Of a stretch of 54,049 bases of DNA, positions 8,722-17,234 are shown piece by piece. The first letter of the stretch is position 1. Each line of letters starts with the position of its first letter. Made by a program: the position numbers and the translations under genes. The stretch spans positions 1 through 54,049 of the forward strand of contig CAYYQW010000019.1 in assembly GCA_964472505.1 (NCBI GenBank), in the 5' to 3' direction. Under the pieces are notes generated by a model. The model made no database searches. It was given only the letters and a program-made list of their open reading frames with translations, and was not told the origin of the DNA. Origin of the DNA: JAYEIA01 sp964472505. GTDB taxonomy: Bacteria; Bacteroidota; Bacteroidia; Bacteroidales; JAADGE01.

Positions 8722-8741
8722 TTTTTTGCCGTAATAAGGGA

Positions 8742-8753
8742 GCAATGCATTGC
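8742..8753. repeat. Core REP palindrome upstream of the RAYT gene
   Basis: GCAATGCATTGC is a perfect 12-bp palindrome and is the same core as the 26-bp palindrome inside the neighbouring transposase gene. It lies just after the nitroreductase stop codon and 20 bp upstream of the transposase start, where REP elements are expected to flank a RAYT gene. Confidence 0.75.
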
Positions 8754-8755
8754 GC

Positions 8756-9340
8756 CTAATCAATCAACAGCTCATCAAGCGGCCGTTTGGGTACGTGGTG
8801 AATGTTGTTTTTGTCGCGGTAATAATTAAAACTGTCGCCCGCTTTCATCTCTTCTAATTCTACAATTTCGTTGGGTTCGCCCAGAGCTATGGCCAGCAGG
8901 AGATTCAGATGCTCGGGAATATCAAAATCGCGCGTAATGCCTTGCCGGTTGAGTGCGGCTATCATGCAGGATCCGATTCCTTTTTCGGCAGCGGCCAACA
9001 CCACGGATTGGGCAGCAATTCCGCAAGCGGTACCTTCCCAACGTTTTTTTGCTTCGGGTTCAATGTTCAGGTCATCAAAAATCAGAATATAGGCCGCCGG
9101 GCGTTCGCCTTCGGCCGGTCCGGGCCAATCTTTCAAAGCACCTGCCCAAGCGGTATGTTTAAAAAGCTTGGCGCGTTCTTCCGGTGCATCGGTAATTTTA
9201 AATTTCAGTGATTGTTGATTTCGCGGCGAGGCCGAAAGTCGGGCACAATCAACCAGCTCGGTTAATACTTCCCGACTGATTTTTTTTTCTTCTTTATACC
9301 TTCGAAAAGTACGCGCTTTTTTAATGAGATCGTGTATCAT
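8756..9340 (-). CDS. Nitroreductase family protein
   Basis: 194 aa from the start at 9340 (MIHDLIKKARTFRRYKEEKKI). The frame is open further upstream to 9433, but that part has no family similarity. The N-terminal SPRNQQSLKF segment (FMN-binding SxxNxQxxxF type) and the C-terminal GIGSCMIAALNR with DFDIPEHLNLLLAIALGEP are typical of flavin-dependent nitroreductases. It has an R-R-Y in the first helix. The substrate is unknown; members reduce nitro compounds, quinones or flavins with NAD(P)H. The gene ends against the REP element of the RAYT gene. Confidence 0.88.
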   Translation of the reverse strand: MIHDLIKKARTFRRYKEEKKISREVLTELVDCARLSASPRNQQSLKFKITDAPEERAKLFKHTAWAGALKDWPGPAEGERPAAYILIFDDLNIEPEAKKRWEGTACGIAAQSVVLAAAEKGIGSCMIAALNRQGITRDFDIPEHLNLLLAIALGEPNEIVELEEMKAGDSFNYYRDKNNIHHVPKRPLDELLID

Positions 9341-9521
9341 AATTGTTTTTTTAAAGTGTATCCGTACTTGCAGCTTTTTATAAATAAATGCTTTAAAAAA
9401 TTCCGGTTTGTAACACAGTATCTCCGGAAACACTTATAAAACGCAGGATGCTTATACGAATACTGATTTTTTTTATCAAACATATAAAAAATATACACAA
9501 TTCAATAAAAATAGACAGATA

Positions 9522-10430
9522 TTATTCTGAAAGAAATTCATACACATCCTCTCTTGAGCGAAAGTTTTTATTTTTGGGTAATTCAACGGCTCTTCCGATG
9601 AATACGTCAACAACCCGATATCGGGTTCCGTATTTGGTAATTTCTTCAAAAACGGTGTAACGATTTTCTTCAAGAGTTGCGGCCATAATCATTTCTTCCT
9701 TTTTTCTCTCATCCAAATCCAACAAGAAAGTCCGATCTTTTGTATTCAGATCAAGATTGTCAAAAATCACTTTGGTAAACAACTCACCCCGTTCTTCATA
9801 CAAATAAAGCACATCAAAACGTTTTTCATCTTTTCCGGAGGGCAACAAATATACGCGGTTGGAACCAAAAAAAGGCATGTTGGAAGGAATGAGTTCGGAA
9901 GTAGCTCTCAAGTCTGAAACATCATAATAAAAGCATCCGTTTTCATAGCTTAAACCGTAAACAGCGTTACCGTCTTTTGAAATCTCTAAAGACATAATTT
10001 CGCCTTTGTTATCGCTTTGGCCGGTACCCCAAAAAAAAGGAGTGAATGCGCCGTAAAGTTGCCGCTGTCTTAAATCGTAAATGTAGAAACAATATTTTCC
10101 GCGTATTAAGACAAATTTCCGAGAATAGGTATCGTAATCATCACCAAAAGTATAGGATTGAAAACCGCCGCAACTGTCTTCAAGCATTTTACTCTGTATT
10201 TCGCGCAGGCCGTTGTCGGTATTGGAGAATACTTTTAGCAAGCGATGCACATATTCACTTTTATCTTTACGCCGGCTGTCGTAATCCGCTTCCAAGTAGA
10301 GGTTCAGCTCTTCATCATAAGAATAAAACTCATCTCCGCGGTACTGATAATCACCATTTTGGGCTGCAAGGCTCGAAGACATAGTAAACAGAATCGAAAA
10401 CAATATGAGGGGCTTATACATAAATTTCAT
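9522..10430 (-). CDS. Secreted protein of unknown function
   Basis: 302 aa with a signal peptide ending SSLAAQ (a start at Met4 is also possible). The mature protein has acidic, tyrosine-rich stretches (YDEELNLYLEADYD) followed by blocks in the style of beta-propeller blades or repeats, for example KFVLIRGKYCFYIYDLRQRQLYG, and MSLEISKDGNAVYGLSYENGCFYYDVSDL. This suggests a WD- or Kelch-like partial propeller, but no family is recognised. It is in the same direction as the next unknown secreted gene, 97 bp upstream. Confidence 0.6.
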   Translation of the reverse strand: MKFMYKPLILFSILFTMSSSLAAQNGDYQYRGDEFYSYDEELNLYLEADYDSRRKDKSEYVHRLLKVFSNTDNGLREIQSKMLEDSCGGFQSYTFGDDYDTYSRKFVLIRGKYCFYIYDLRQRQLYGAFTPFFWGTGQSDNKGEIMSLEISKDGNAVYGLSYENGCFYYDVSDLRATSELIPSNMPFFGSNRVYLLPSGKDEKRFDVLYLYEERGELFTKVIFDNLDLNTKDRTFLLDLDERKKEEMIMAATLEENRYTVFEEITKYGTRYRVVDVFIGRAVELPKNKNFRSREDVYEFLSE

Positions 10431-10527
10431 GTTCGTTCTTTTTTTAATAATACAACTGCAAATTCCGTGAAAAAATATATTTTCTCACAAGAAAATTTTT
10501 CTCATTTTTTATTGCTTCAAAGTGAAT

Positions 10528-11127
10528 TTAATTGTTGTGTTTCTCAAGGCAATTTTCATTGTAGAAATCAAGCATTTCAAAAGCTTTACTGATTTCTTTG
10601 TTCAGGATTTTACGAGCAAGCTCCGGGCAATCGGAAAAAAACCCCGCCAAATCTTTTCGGGGCGGCCCCAATAAACCTCGGCTTACGGCTTGCAAATGAT
10701 AATTATTGGCTTTCTTAAAATAATATTTATGGCTTATGCCGTATTCATCTTCATAAGCAATGCGGTAGTAGGATAAAAATCCGTCCCGAATAACTTCTAC
10801 AAAGCGCTTTTCGCCAAAATGCGGTGCGCTTTGTAAGCTTGTTTTGAAAAAGCGGCTGTCTTCTTCAAGCCAAATGCTTTTGTGAAATGTATTTCCGCAT
10901 CGGTAAGCCTGAATTTCATCGGGTGAATAGCGTTTTCTGAATCCGGACTCGGGCTTAAAGTGAATTTTGGGATACAACTTACCGAAAGGTTCAGGTTTAC
11001 GGTCTTTTATTTTTCCGAATAAAGTATCGCCGTTGTTGGTAATTACAAATCCTTCCTTAAAATGCTTTTGTCCGAAAGTAAATCCGAACAAACTCAGAAA
11101 CAATAAGCTAATAATGAGGCGCAGCAT
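10528..11127 (-). CDS. Secreted protein of unknown function (GDTLFGKIK type)
   Basis: 199 aa with a clear signal peptide (ending TFGQ). The mature N-terminus reads FKEGFVITNNGDTLFGKIK, a segment that recurs at the start of many uncharacterised Bacteroidota secreted proteins. The rest is basic and aromatic. The C-terminal helix region carries two Cys. A good -7 element (TAGCTTTG, read on the minus strand at 11138-11145) lies just upstream of the start, without a clear -33 TTG. It may be co-transcribed with the unknown secreted gene downstream. The function cannot be inferred. Confidence 0.6.
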   Translation of the reverse strand: MLRLIISLLFLSLFGFTFGQKHFKEGFVITNNGDTLFGKIKDRKPEPFGKLYPKIHFKPESGFRKRYSPDEIQAYRCGNTFHKSIWLEEDSRFFKTSLQSAPHFGEKRFVEVIRDGFLSYYRIAYEDEYGISHKYYFKKANNYHLQAVSRGLLGPPRKDLAGFFSDCPELARKILNKEISKAFEMLDFYNENCLEKHNN

Positions 11128-11186
11128 ATCTTTTTTTCAAAGCTAAATACAAGAATAGCGCCGGGAAAACATTTTTGAAGAAATTC

Positions 11187-13157
11187 TTATTTCAATCCGC
11201 GTCTAAAATTAAAATTATCGGAAGGCTGAATCTGTTCCGAACTAAAATAGCGTTTTAATAAGGTATTGAAACGATTGCTTGAAGGTTTCTCAAAACTCAG
11301 ATCAATCATAAACCGACCAAAACCGTTCTTTTTTAAATCTTTGACATATTGAAAATAAGCCGTGGGTTTTTCAGGCACAATAATGGTTTGGCCTTCGCGA
11401 ATAACTTTCCGAAATTCTTTCCCGGTATCATCTTTAAAGGTTTCATTTTGAGGCTGCTTAATCGGCATGCGAGAAATAAAGAGCCGCGGATAAAAATACA
11501 GAGGAACAATACCGGCTTTATAGCTAAATGCATTCAAATTCTCGCTGTCGTTCTCAATCGGATAGCTGATTAATCTGGCACCTTCGGAACGGTAATGTTT
11601 TACGGCCGCATCATTGTAGGCATAAGCATTTTCGTTCATGGCATAAATAGCCTGCTCGGGCAATATTTCTTTTTGTGAGATATGACTGAGCATGAATCGC
11701 GTAAAGCCTTTTTGAACCAAGAGAGAAACAAATGTTTTATAGAATTCTAATTTTTTCTCGGACATATAATGCGGCAACTCTATCCAAATTTTCTTACGAT
11801 AATTTTGAATCAGGCCGCTGTTGAGGCGCAGCTCGTTCCAATCGTCTTCGGTGAATGAAAAAACCACGGCATCCACACTGTTGAAATAGATTTTTTTCAA
11901 CCATTCGGGATTATCAATTCGCACAAAGAGTGCAAAAGGAATTTTTCCGGTTTCGGAGCGCAGTTCTTTTAATATTTTGCCTTTATTCCAAGCTTTTAAT
12001 TTGGGAATTGTTTGGGAATATTCGGGCAGTTTTTGGGGGAATTTTTTAACTTGCTCACCCAATAAATACAGAGCATCACCCGGCCTGCAATCCGTAGGAT
12101 GATTAACAAGAATTTTTCCGTCTGTCTGTTCAAAATCTCTTACTTTAATATTTTGCGTATCGCCGCTTGATTTCGATTGAATGCGCAGGCGGAAAAGAAT
12201 ATCAAAACTTTGACTGCTTTCAAAGCTGAAGCCGGTTTCGTAAACTTCTGAAACCGTTCCCAAATAAAGTCCGGAATTGGTATGCTCCGAAATGGCATTT
12301 TTTAGATTTGAAGCCATGAAGTAACCGGTTTTTTCACGTCCGCCGTCGGCTTTAAGAATTTCTTCGGCTTGTTCGGCACTTATGGTTCCGTCAACCAAGT
12401 CGCGGTATGCTTTGGTTACGCGATAAACGTACTCATCGGACTTTAATCGGCCTTCAATTTTGAAAGACTCCACTTCCATATCCATAAGTTCGGCAACTTG
12501 TGCCGCTTGCATATTATCTTTTAAATTAAACAGATTGGTTTTCCCGGATTGGGTATCGAAAGTTCTGCGGCAAACCTGTGCGCACAAGCCACGGTTGGCG
12601 CCATGTCCGCCCAAATAGCTGCTGAAATGACACATGCCCGAGAACGAATAGCATAAGGCACCGTGCACAAAAACTTCTACATCAATATTGCTTTTTTCAA
12701 TCATCCGGCGAAGCTCATCCATGGTGAGCTCGCGTGCGGGAATGAATCGTTCAAAACCTTTCTTTTGTATATACACAGCTCCGTTGCTGTTATGAATGGC
12801 CATTTGGGTACTGGCGTGTAAAACCAATTTCGGGAAATAGGTTTTGACCAAATAATAAACGCCCCAATCCTGAATAATGATTGCATCCGGCTTAGCGCGG
12901 TTTAAAAAGGCCAGAATATCAATTAAATCCGAAATTTCCGAATTTTTTATGACCGTGTTTAAGGTAAGGAAAAGCTTAACATCTCTTTTATGAGCTTCTT
13001 CAATAAGAACAGGCAGTTCCGTATAATCAAAATTGGATGCTCGCTCGCGTGCGTTGAATCGGTCGATTCCAAGATAAACGGCATCGGCGCCGGCTTCCAA
13101 AGCGGCATAAAAAGCTTCCGGGTTTCCGGCTGGGGCAAGTATTTCGGGCTTATTCAC
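11187..13157 (-). CDS. U32 peptidase-family protein (RlhA/TrhP-like)
   Basis: 656 aa. The N-terminus PEILAPAGNPEAFYAALEAGADAVYLG opens the U32 domain, and the family signature is at about 160-200 (EVFVHGALCYSFSGMCHFSS, then GLCAQVCR) with the cysteines that bind an iron-sulfur cluster in characterised relatives. The C-terminal half, about 380-656, matches the extended arrangement of long U32 proteins. Although named peptidases, E. coli RlhA and TrhP hydroxylate 23S rRNA and tRNA using prephenate, so RNA hydroxylation is the more likely role. A -7 box TATATTTG lies at 13187-13194 on the minus strand, with TTTTGTTG upstream at sub-optimal spacing. Confidence 0.88.
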   Translation of the reverse strand: MNKPEILAPAGNPEAFYAALEAGADAVYLGIDRFNARERASNFDYTELPVLIEEAHKRDVKLFLTLNTVIKNSEISDLIDILAFLNRAKPDAIIIQDWGVYYLVKTYFPKLVLHASTQMAIHNSNGAVYIQKKGFERFIPARELTMDELRRMIEKSNIDVEVFVHGALCYSFSGMCHFSSYLGGHGANRGLCAQVCRRTFDTQSGKTNLFNLKDNMQAAQVAELMDMEVESFKIEGRLKSDEYVYRVTKAYRDLVDGTISAEQAEEILKADGGREKTGYFMASNLKNAISEHTNSGLYLGTVSEVYETGFSFESSQSFDILFRLRIQSKSSGDTQNIKVRDFEQTDGKILVNHPTDCRPGDALYLLGEQVKKFPQKLPEYSQTIPKLKAWNKGKILKELRSETGKIPFALFVRIDNPEWLKKIYFNSVDAVVFSFTEDDWNELRLNSGLIQNYRKKIWIELPHYMSEKKLEFYKTFVSLLVQKGFTRFMLSHISQKEILPEQAIYAMNENAYAYNDAAVKHYRSEGARLISYPIENDSENLNAFSYKAGIVPLYFYPRLFISRMPIKQPQNETFKDDTGKEFRKVIREGQTIIVPEKPTAYFQYVKDLKKNGFGRFMIDLSFEKPSSNRFNTLLKRYFSSEQIQPSDNFNFRRGLK

Positions 13158-13270
13158 AAAATGAAGTTTTTATTTTTTTGAAGCGGCAAATATACACAAT
13201 TATTGAGCAACAAAAGGAATTTGAACTATTTTTTATAAAAGAGCCGCAAAAGTGCTTTAAAATCAAGCTA

Positions 13271-14089
13271 CTATTCATTAGTAACAATTTTTTCTCCGCA
13301 TTTTCTGCAAAACCGGTCTTCAGAGCCGGGTATCTCTGCTGAGCAGGAGGGGCAAAATCTGCTCTGCAATTTTTTGTTTTCGCCAAGATTAGCAAATTCA
13401 GAAGTAACAATACCGGTTGGAACAGCTATAATGGCATAACCCAAAATCATTACAAAACTTGATATAAATTTACCTAAAACCGTAGCCGGAGCAATATCGC
13501 CGTAGCCAACCGTAGTAAGTGTTACAATGGCCCAATAAATACTTTGCGGAATGCTTGTAAAACCACTTTCGGCACTTTCCACAATATACATAATTGATCC
13601 CAAAGTGGTTACCAACATCAGTATGGCAAATAAGAATACAGCTATTTTTCGCCTTGATGCTTTGAGTGCCTTTACTATAAGCCGACTTTCATCAAGATAT
13701 CTTGAAAGTTTTAGAATTCTGAAAACTCTCAATAAGCGGATAGAGCGCACAACCGATAAACCGTAAACGGGAGGAAAAATCAAACTCAAATAAACCGGCA
13801 AAACGGACATTAAATCAATGATTCCGTAGAAACTAAACAGATACTTTTGTTTATTCCTTACAATGGCTATTCGCACAATATATTCTGCCGTAAATAAAAT
13901 CGTAATTATCCACTCTCCGAGATGCAATGAATCACCGTATTCCTTATAAATATAGGGAACACTTTCCAACAGGACAAGCACTACACTCAAACTAATGGCT
14001 ACCAATAATACGATATCAAATAATTTTCCGGCGCGCGTATTCGCTCTGAAAACTATTCGGAACAGTTTTTCTTTTCGGTTATTATTCAT
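13271..14089 (-). CDS. Voltage-gated potassium channel with C-terminal zinc ribbon
   Basis: 272 aa with a six-helix Kv-type layout. S1-S3 come first, then an S4 rich in arginine (VRSIRLLRVFRILKLSRYL, about 110-130), a pore helix, the K+ selectivity filter TVGYGD (about 190-197), and S6. After S6 comes a short cytoplasmic tail with Cys246, Cys249, Cys261 and Cys264 in two CxxC pairs (FCPSCSAEIPGSEDRFCRKC), a zinc-ribbon module. No KTN/RCK domain follows. The protein should conduct K+ across the inner membrane. The zinc ribbon may sense metal or mediate assembly, which is inference. The predicted promoter sits so close to the ATG that the message may be leaderless. Confidence 0.9.
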   Translation of the reverse strand: MNNNRKEKLFRIVFRANTRAGKLFDIVLLVAISLSVVLVLLESVPYIYKEYGDSLHLGEWIITILFTAEYIVRIAIVRNKQKYLFSFYGIIDLMSVLPVYLSLIFPPVYGLSVVRSIRLLRVFRILKLSRYLDESRLIVKALKASRRKIAVFLFAILMLVTTLGSIMYIVESAESGFTSIPQSIYWAIVTLTTVGYGDIAPATVLGKFISSFVMILGYAIIAVPTGIVTSEFANLGENKKLQSRFCPSCSAEIPGSEDRFCRKCGEKIVTNE

Positions 14090-14093
14090 AAAG

Positions 14094-14126
14094 CAAATTT
14101 ACCGATTTTTCGGTTAAGCAGTCAAA
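14094..14126 (-). promoter_or_regulatory. Promoter of the K+ channel gene, probably leaderless
   Basis: Read on the minus strand, TTTG (14123-14126), a 21-bp spacer and TAAATTTG (14094-14101) match the Bacteroidota consensus. The box ends 5 bp before the ATG at 14089, so the expected start of transcription falls on or next to the start codon. The next in-frame Met is well inside the membrane part, so a later start is unlikely. Confidence 0.6.
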
Positions 14127-14281
14127 TTAAATATTTGTGGTGCTTTTTGGGCTATGGATGCTGTTAGCGGAAGTTTGCTTTTGTTGAAGGTATGAATACT
14201 TGAACGGGTTTTATAGTTTTTCTTAGGCAAATCCGCTTGTTTAATCTTCCGCTTGCTTGTTTTTCCTGTTGTAAATGCCAT
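14114..14281 (-). CDS. Candidate 55-aa basic small protein
   Basis: An ATG at 14281 opens a 55-codon frame ending with TAA at 14114-14116. The peptide begins MAFTTGKTSKRKIKQADL and ends KAPQIFNLTA. It is strongly basic (K/R rich in the first half), has no membrane segment, and uses codons similar to nearby genes. It lies in an otherwise empty stretch of about 400 bp, upstream of and co-oriented with the K+ channel, whose -33 box overlaps its last codons. The A-T-rich start context is neutral. It could be a genuine small DNA- or RNA-binding protein, a remnant of a larger gene, or chance. No homologue is known to me. Confidence 0.35.
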   Translation of the reverse strand: MAFTTGKTSKRKIKQADLPKKNYKTRSSIHTFNKSKLPLTASIAQKAPQIFNLTA

Positions 14282-14427
14282 TGTTATTCGTTATATGATT
14301 TTTATAAATCACACAATCCAAAAAGTGTACCGGAATGTACTTTATTCTTGAAAAACTAAAAATATTTCAAGTAAGAAGAAACAAATAAAGTTCAAAAGCG
14401 TAAGTATAAACAGTGTATTAAAGAATA
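14282..14427. other. Intergenic stretch, nothing recognised
   Basis: Rest of the roughly 400-bp region between the divergent channel and endonuclease genes. It is AT-rich. The only structure seen is a short inverted repeat GTACcggaatGTAC at about 14326-14339. Confidence 0.4.
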
Positions 14428-14459
14428 TTTGCCCAACAGATGAATTATAGCGACATTTG
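14428..14459 (+). promoter_or_regulatory. Probable promoter of the endonuclease I gene
   Basis: TTTG at 14428-14431, a 20-bp spacer and GACATTTG at 14452-14459 match TTTG-N20-TAnnTTTG with one mismatch (first T to G). The start codon lies 34 bp downstream of the box. Confidence 0.5.
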
Positions 14460-14492
14460 CGCTCCACTTCAATTTATTAATCATATTATTCC

Positions 14493-15287
14493 TTGATTAT
14501 GAAATATATTAGTATTCTTTTAACAGCAGCTCTGCTGTCCTTTACTCAATTGTTTGCTCAAGACCCGCCCCCCTCGGATATTACGGGCAGCGAATTACGC
14601 ACATGGCTCAAAAGCAATTGGTACGACGGCTATCACAGTGAATTGGGATATAATCCCGCCCGTGAAGCCATGTACGGATATATAGATAAGAGAAACGACG
14701 GAGAAGTTTATTGTGTTTATACGGGTTTTCACCAAACGGCAAGCACAACGACTCATCCGGATCCGATAAATTGTGAGCACAGCGTGCCGCAAAGTTTTTT
14801 CGGCTCAAACGAACCTATGCGGTCGGATATTCATCATCTCTACCCGACTCACGGCAGCGTAAATTCGGCCAGAAGCAACCACCCTTTTGGAAATGTTCCG
14901 GAAGAAGATGCTACATCTTGGTACATTGTAAATTCCAATAACACCGGCATTGATATTCTTAATTCCATACCAAGCTCTGGTCTTGAGAAGCACAGTAAAC
15001 TGCTGTCTTCCACAAAATTTGAACCGCGCGACGACCACAAGGGCGATGTGGCACGAGCCGTATTTTATTTCTATACCATGTACCCCACACAAGCCGGCAG
15101 TATTTCTTCCGCCGGAAATATTGAAGTCCTCTACGAATGGCACTTAAACGACCCGCCCGATGCATGGGAAATACAAAGAAACAACCGAACGGAAGAAAAA
15201 CAAGGCAACCGAAACCCGTATATTGATTATCCGGAAATTGCCAAAACGCTTGGGATCCGGTTATTGAATTTACTTCAAAGCCGGTAA
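14493..15287 (+). CDS. Secreted endonuclease I, catalytic part (5' part of a frameshifted gene)
   Basis: 264 aa as read here. A signal peptide ends at LFAQ; the start may be Met1 or Met3. The catalytic domain is an endonuclease I/Vvn-type nuclease of the His-Me finger fold. INCEHSVPQSFFG holds the Glu-His pair, and DIHHLYPTHGSVNSARSNHP holds the conserved Asn/His region. It acts on DNA or RNA outside the cell. From about residue 253 the frame departs from the family: DYPEIAKTL is followed by GIRLLNLLQSR and a stop. The expected continuation, WDPVIEFTSKPVSEIPE, is in the other frame, so one base appears to be missing at about 15246-15254. The remainder of the protein is the following entry. 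Confidence 0.85.
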   Translation: MIMKYISILLTAALLSFTQLFAQDPPPSDITGSELRTWLKSNWYDGYHSELGYNPAREAMYGYIDKRNDGEVYCVYTGFHQTASTTTHPDPINCEHSVPQSFFGSNEPMRSDIHHLYPTHGSVNSARSNHPFGNVPEEDATSWYIVNSNNTGIDILNSIPSSGLEKHSKLLSSTKFEPRDDHKGDVARAVFYFYTMYPTQAGSISSAGNIEVLYEWHLNDPPDAWEIQRNNRTEEKQGNRNPYIDYPEIAKTLGIRLLNLLQSR

Positions 15288-15376
15288 GCGAAATTCCGGA
15301 AAATGAAAGCTACAACTATCAAATTACCGCTGAAAGTGAAGAAGCCGGAGCAACAATAACAATAACAGCCCCGGTT

Positions 15377-16294
15377 GTGGCTGAGTGGATGACTTTTGAA
15401 CAAACAGCCAACAATGCAGCCACATTATCCGGCACACCGACAAGCGAAGATTTGGGAGAACACAATGTAACTTTACATGTTACCGACGGAGAAGCGGCCG
15501 CCAATCAGCACTTCACGGTTACGGTAACCCAAGCCGGTTTGGTAACTGTTTTTGAAAAAGATTTTGAAGACCAAAGTCTTAGGTCCGGCGGTTGGACTGA
15601 ACAAAGTGTCATCGGCCCGCAATATTGGGCAGTTTCAGATTCAAACCAAGGCCATGAAAGCGACTACAGCGGCAAAATAAACGGCTACGATAACGGCGCC
15701 GTTGAGAATGAAGACTGGTTAATATCTCCCGCTTTCAACCCGAATGAATACGAAAGTTTACAGCTTTCTTTTTGGAATACTTCCGGATACGACGGACCCG
15801 CATTGCAAGCATACTATCTTAGCAATTATTCCGATGATGTCAGCACAGCCACTCAAACAGAAATCAACGGAATCAATTGGCATGATGGTGTAACAAATTG
15901 GGAATGGACTTATTCGGGAGAAATCGACCTGAGTTTCTTAAGCGAAAACAACGTAAATATTGCTTTCAAATTCACATCAACCAACAGTGAATCGGCTACT
16001 TGGGAAGTAGATGACATATTGCTTTCGGGACAAAGCACTGTAAGTGATGATGATACTCGTTTTTCGAATATTCAACTATACCCGAACCCGGCCAATGATG
16101 TTCTGTATCTAAGAAATACGTCGGAATTGGAAGAAATCCGGATTTATAATATTGCAGGTCAGAACATGAGCATACAAAAAGCTGCGGACTCAAATCTTGC
16201 AATAGACGTTTCGGATTTAGCAACCGGTTTATATTTCATGCAAGTACAAACAAAAGAAGGCCGCAACCAAACACTTAAATTTATTATTCAATAA
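15377..16294 (+). CDS. Ig-like, choice-of-anchor J and T9SS sorting domains (3' part of the frameshifted endonuclease gene)
   Basis: The first methionine-type codon in this frame is the GTG at 15377, but coding similarity runs unbroken upstream to about 15251 (WDPVIEF onward), so this is not an independent gene. Domains in order are an Ig/cadherin-like module (ATLSGTPTSEDLGEHNVTLHVTDGE type), a choice-of-anchor J/MAM-like jelly-roll domain (about 60-215 here, with ENEDWLISPAFN and SATWEVDDILLSG), and a type IX secretion sorting domain (from LYPNPANDVLYLRN to QTLKFIIQ). The joined protein would be about 600 aa, exported by T9SS and either anchored or released. Confidence 0.85.
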   Translation: MAEWMTFEQTANNAATLSGTPTSEDLGEHNVTLHVTDGEAAANQHFTVTVTQAGLVTVFEKDFEDQSLRSGGWTEQSVIGPQYWAVSDSNQGHESDYSGKINGYDNGAVENEDWLISPAFNPNEYESLQLSFWNTSGYDGPALQAYYLSNYSDDVSTATQTEINGINWHDGVTNWEWTYSGEIDLSFLSENNVNIAFKFTSTNSESATWEVDDILLSGQSTVSDDDTRFSNIQLYPNPANDVLYLRNTSELEEIRIYNIAGQNMSIQKAADSNLAIDVSDLATGLYFMQVQTKEGRNQTLKFIIQ

Positions 16295-16311
16295 AGAAAG
16301 CAAAGTAAAAA

Positions 16312-16345
16312 TAAAAAGCCGAGGCAAAACGTCTCGGCTTTTTTA
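16312..16345. terminator. Bidirectional Rho-independent terminator
   Basis: AAGCCGAG (16316-16323) pairs with CTCGGCTT (16333-16340) around a 9-base loop and is followed by TTT. An A-run precedes it, so it can also stop the convergent pseudouridine synthase gene. Confidence 0.85.
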
Positions 16346-16356
16346 TTGACAATCGG

Positions 16357-17109
16357 CTATTTTTTCCCTTTCAGGCGCCTCACCTCATGCTGTGTAAGGA
16401 ACCGCCATCGTCCGCGATTGAGGCCGGCTTTGGTAAGCCCGGCAAAATACACGCGGTCTAGCTTCTCAACATTGTAGCCCAAATGTTCAAACATGCGCCT
16501 TACAATTCGGTTACGACCCGAGTGAATTTCCACGCCTACTTCTTTTTTATCATCGGGATTGGGATAAGCCACGGCATCAAAAAACATGGTTCCGTCGCCC
16601 GGGTCAACACCTTTTGCGAGCTTTTCCATATCGGCTTTTTCCAAATCTTTATCCAAAAAAACATGATAGACTTTTTTCTTATTGTAAGACGGATGCGTCA
16701 TTCGTTGAGTAAGTTCACCATCATTGGTCAATATTAAAACACCGGTAGTATCTCTGTCTAACCTTCCTACCGGATATATTTTTTCCTGAATTCTGTCGCC
16801 AAGCAGATCCACCACGGTTCGTCTTCCGGTTTCGTCTTTTGTTGTAGTAATGGTATCTTTCGCTTTATTCATCAATACATAAACAAATTTTTCACGGCTT
16901 ATCGGTTGTCCTTTAAACTCAATTTTATCGCTTGGCTTTACTTGATGTCCCATTTCGCGCACGACTTCCCCGTTTACCTTCACCAGGCCGCGCTGAATAA
17001 GCTCATCGGCCTTTCTCCGTGAAGCTACCCCGGCATTAGACAAATATTTATTGAGTCGTATTAAGTTGGAGCTGCCGGATTCTTTTGCTTGTTTCTTTTT
17101 TTTACCCAT
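16357..17109 (-). CDS. rRNA pseudouridine synthase, RsuA/RluB type
   Basis: 250 aa from the start at 17109 (MGKKKKQAKESGSSN); the frame is open to 17148 but the extra residues are not family-like. An S4 RNA-binding domain (RLNKYLSNAGVASRRKADELI) is followed by the RsuA/RluB/E/F catalytic domain, with the catalytic Asp in YPVGRLDRDTTGVLILTNDG and the closing motif GRNRIVRRMFEHLGY. It isomerises uridine in 16S or 23S rRNA; the target site cannot be read from the sequence. It is convergent with the endonuclease gene across a strong terminator. Confidence 0.92.
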   Translation of the reverse strand: MGKKKKQAKESGSSNLIRLNKYLSNAGVASRRKADELIQRGLVKVNGEVVREMGHQVKPSDKIEFKGQPISREKFVYVLMNKAKDTITTTKDETGRRTVVDLLGDRIQEKIYPVGRLDRDTTGVLILTNDGELTQRMTHPSYNKKKVYHVFLDKDLEKADMEKLAKGVDPGDGTMFFDAVAYPNPDDKKEVGVEIHSGRNRIVRRMFEHLGYNVEKLDRVYFAGLTKAGLNRGRWRFLTQHEVRRLKGKK

Positions 17110-17234
17110 TGTATAACTTGCTTTTCGTATATTTTTTGCAAATATCATAAAATATTTATTAAAAGGGATTAATTTATTAAATTTACATTTTGGTAAAATC
17201 GCGTATTCGTAATAACTGACAAATAAATTTAAAC

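Noticed and set aside
8722..8763. Earlier start for the RAYT transposase
   Set aside because: The extra residues come from the REP-like palindrome and would overlap the nitroreductase stop.
14805..15143. Long antisense frames across the endonuclease gene
   Set aside because: They are shadows of a clear coding frame and have no family similarity.
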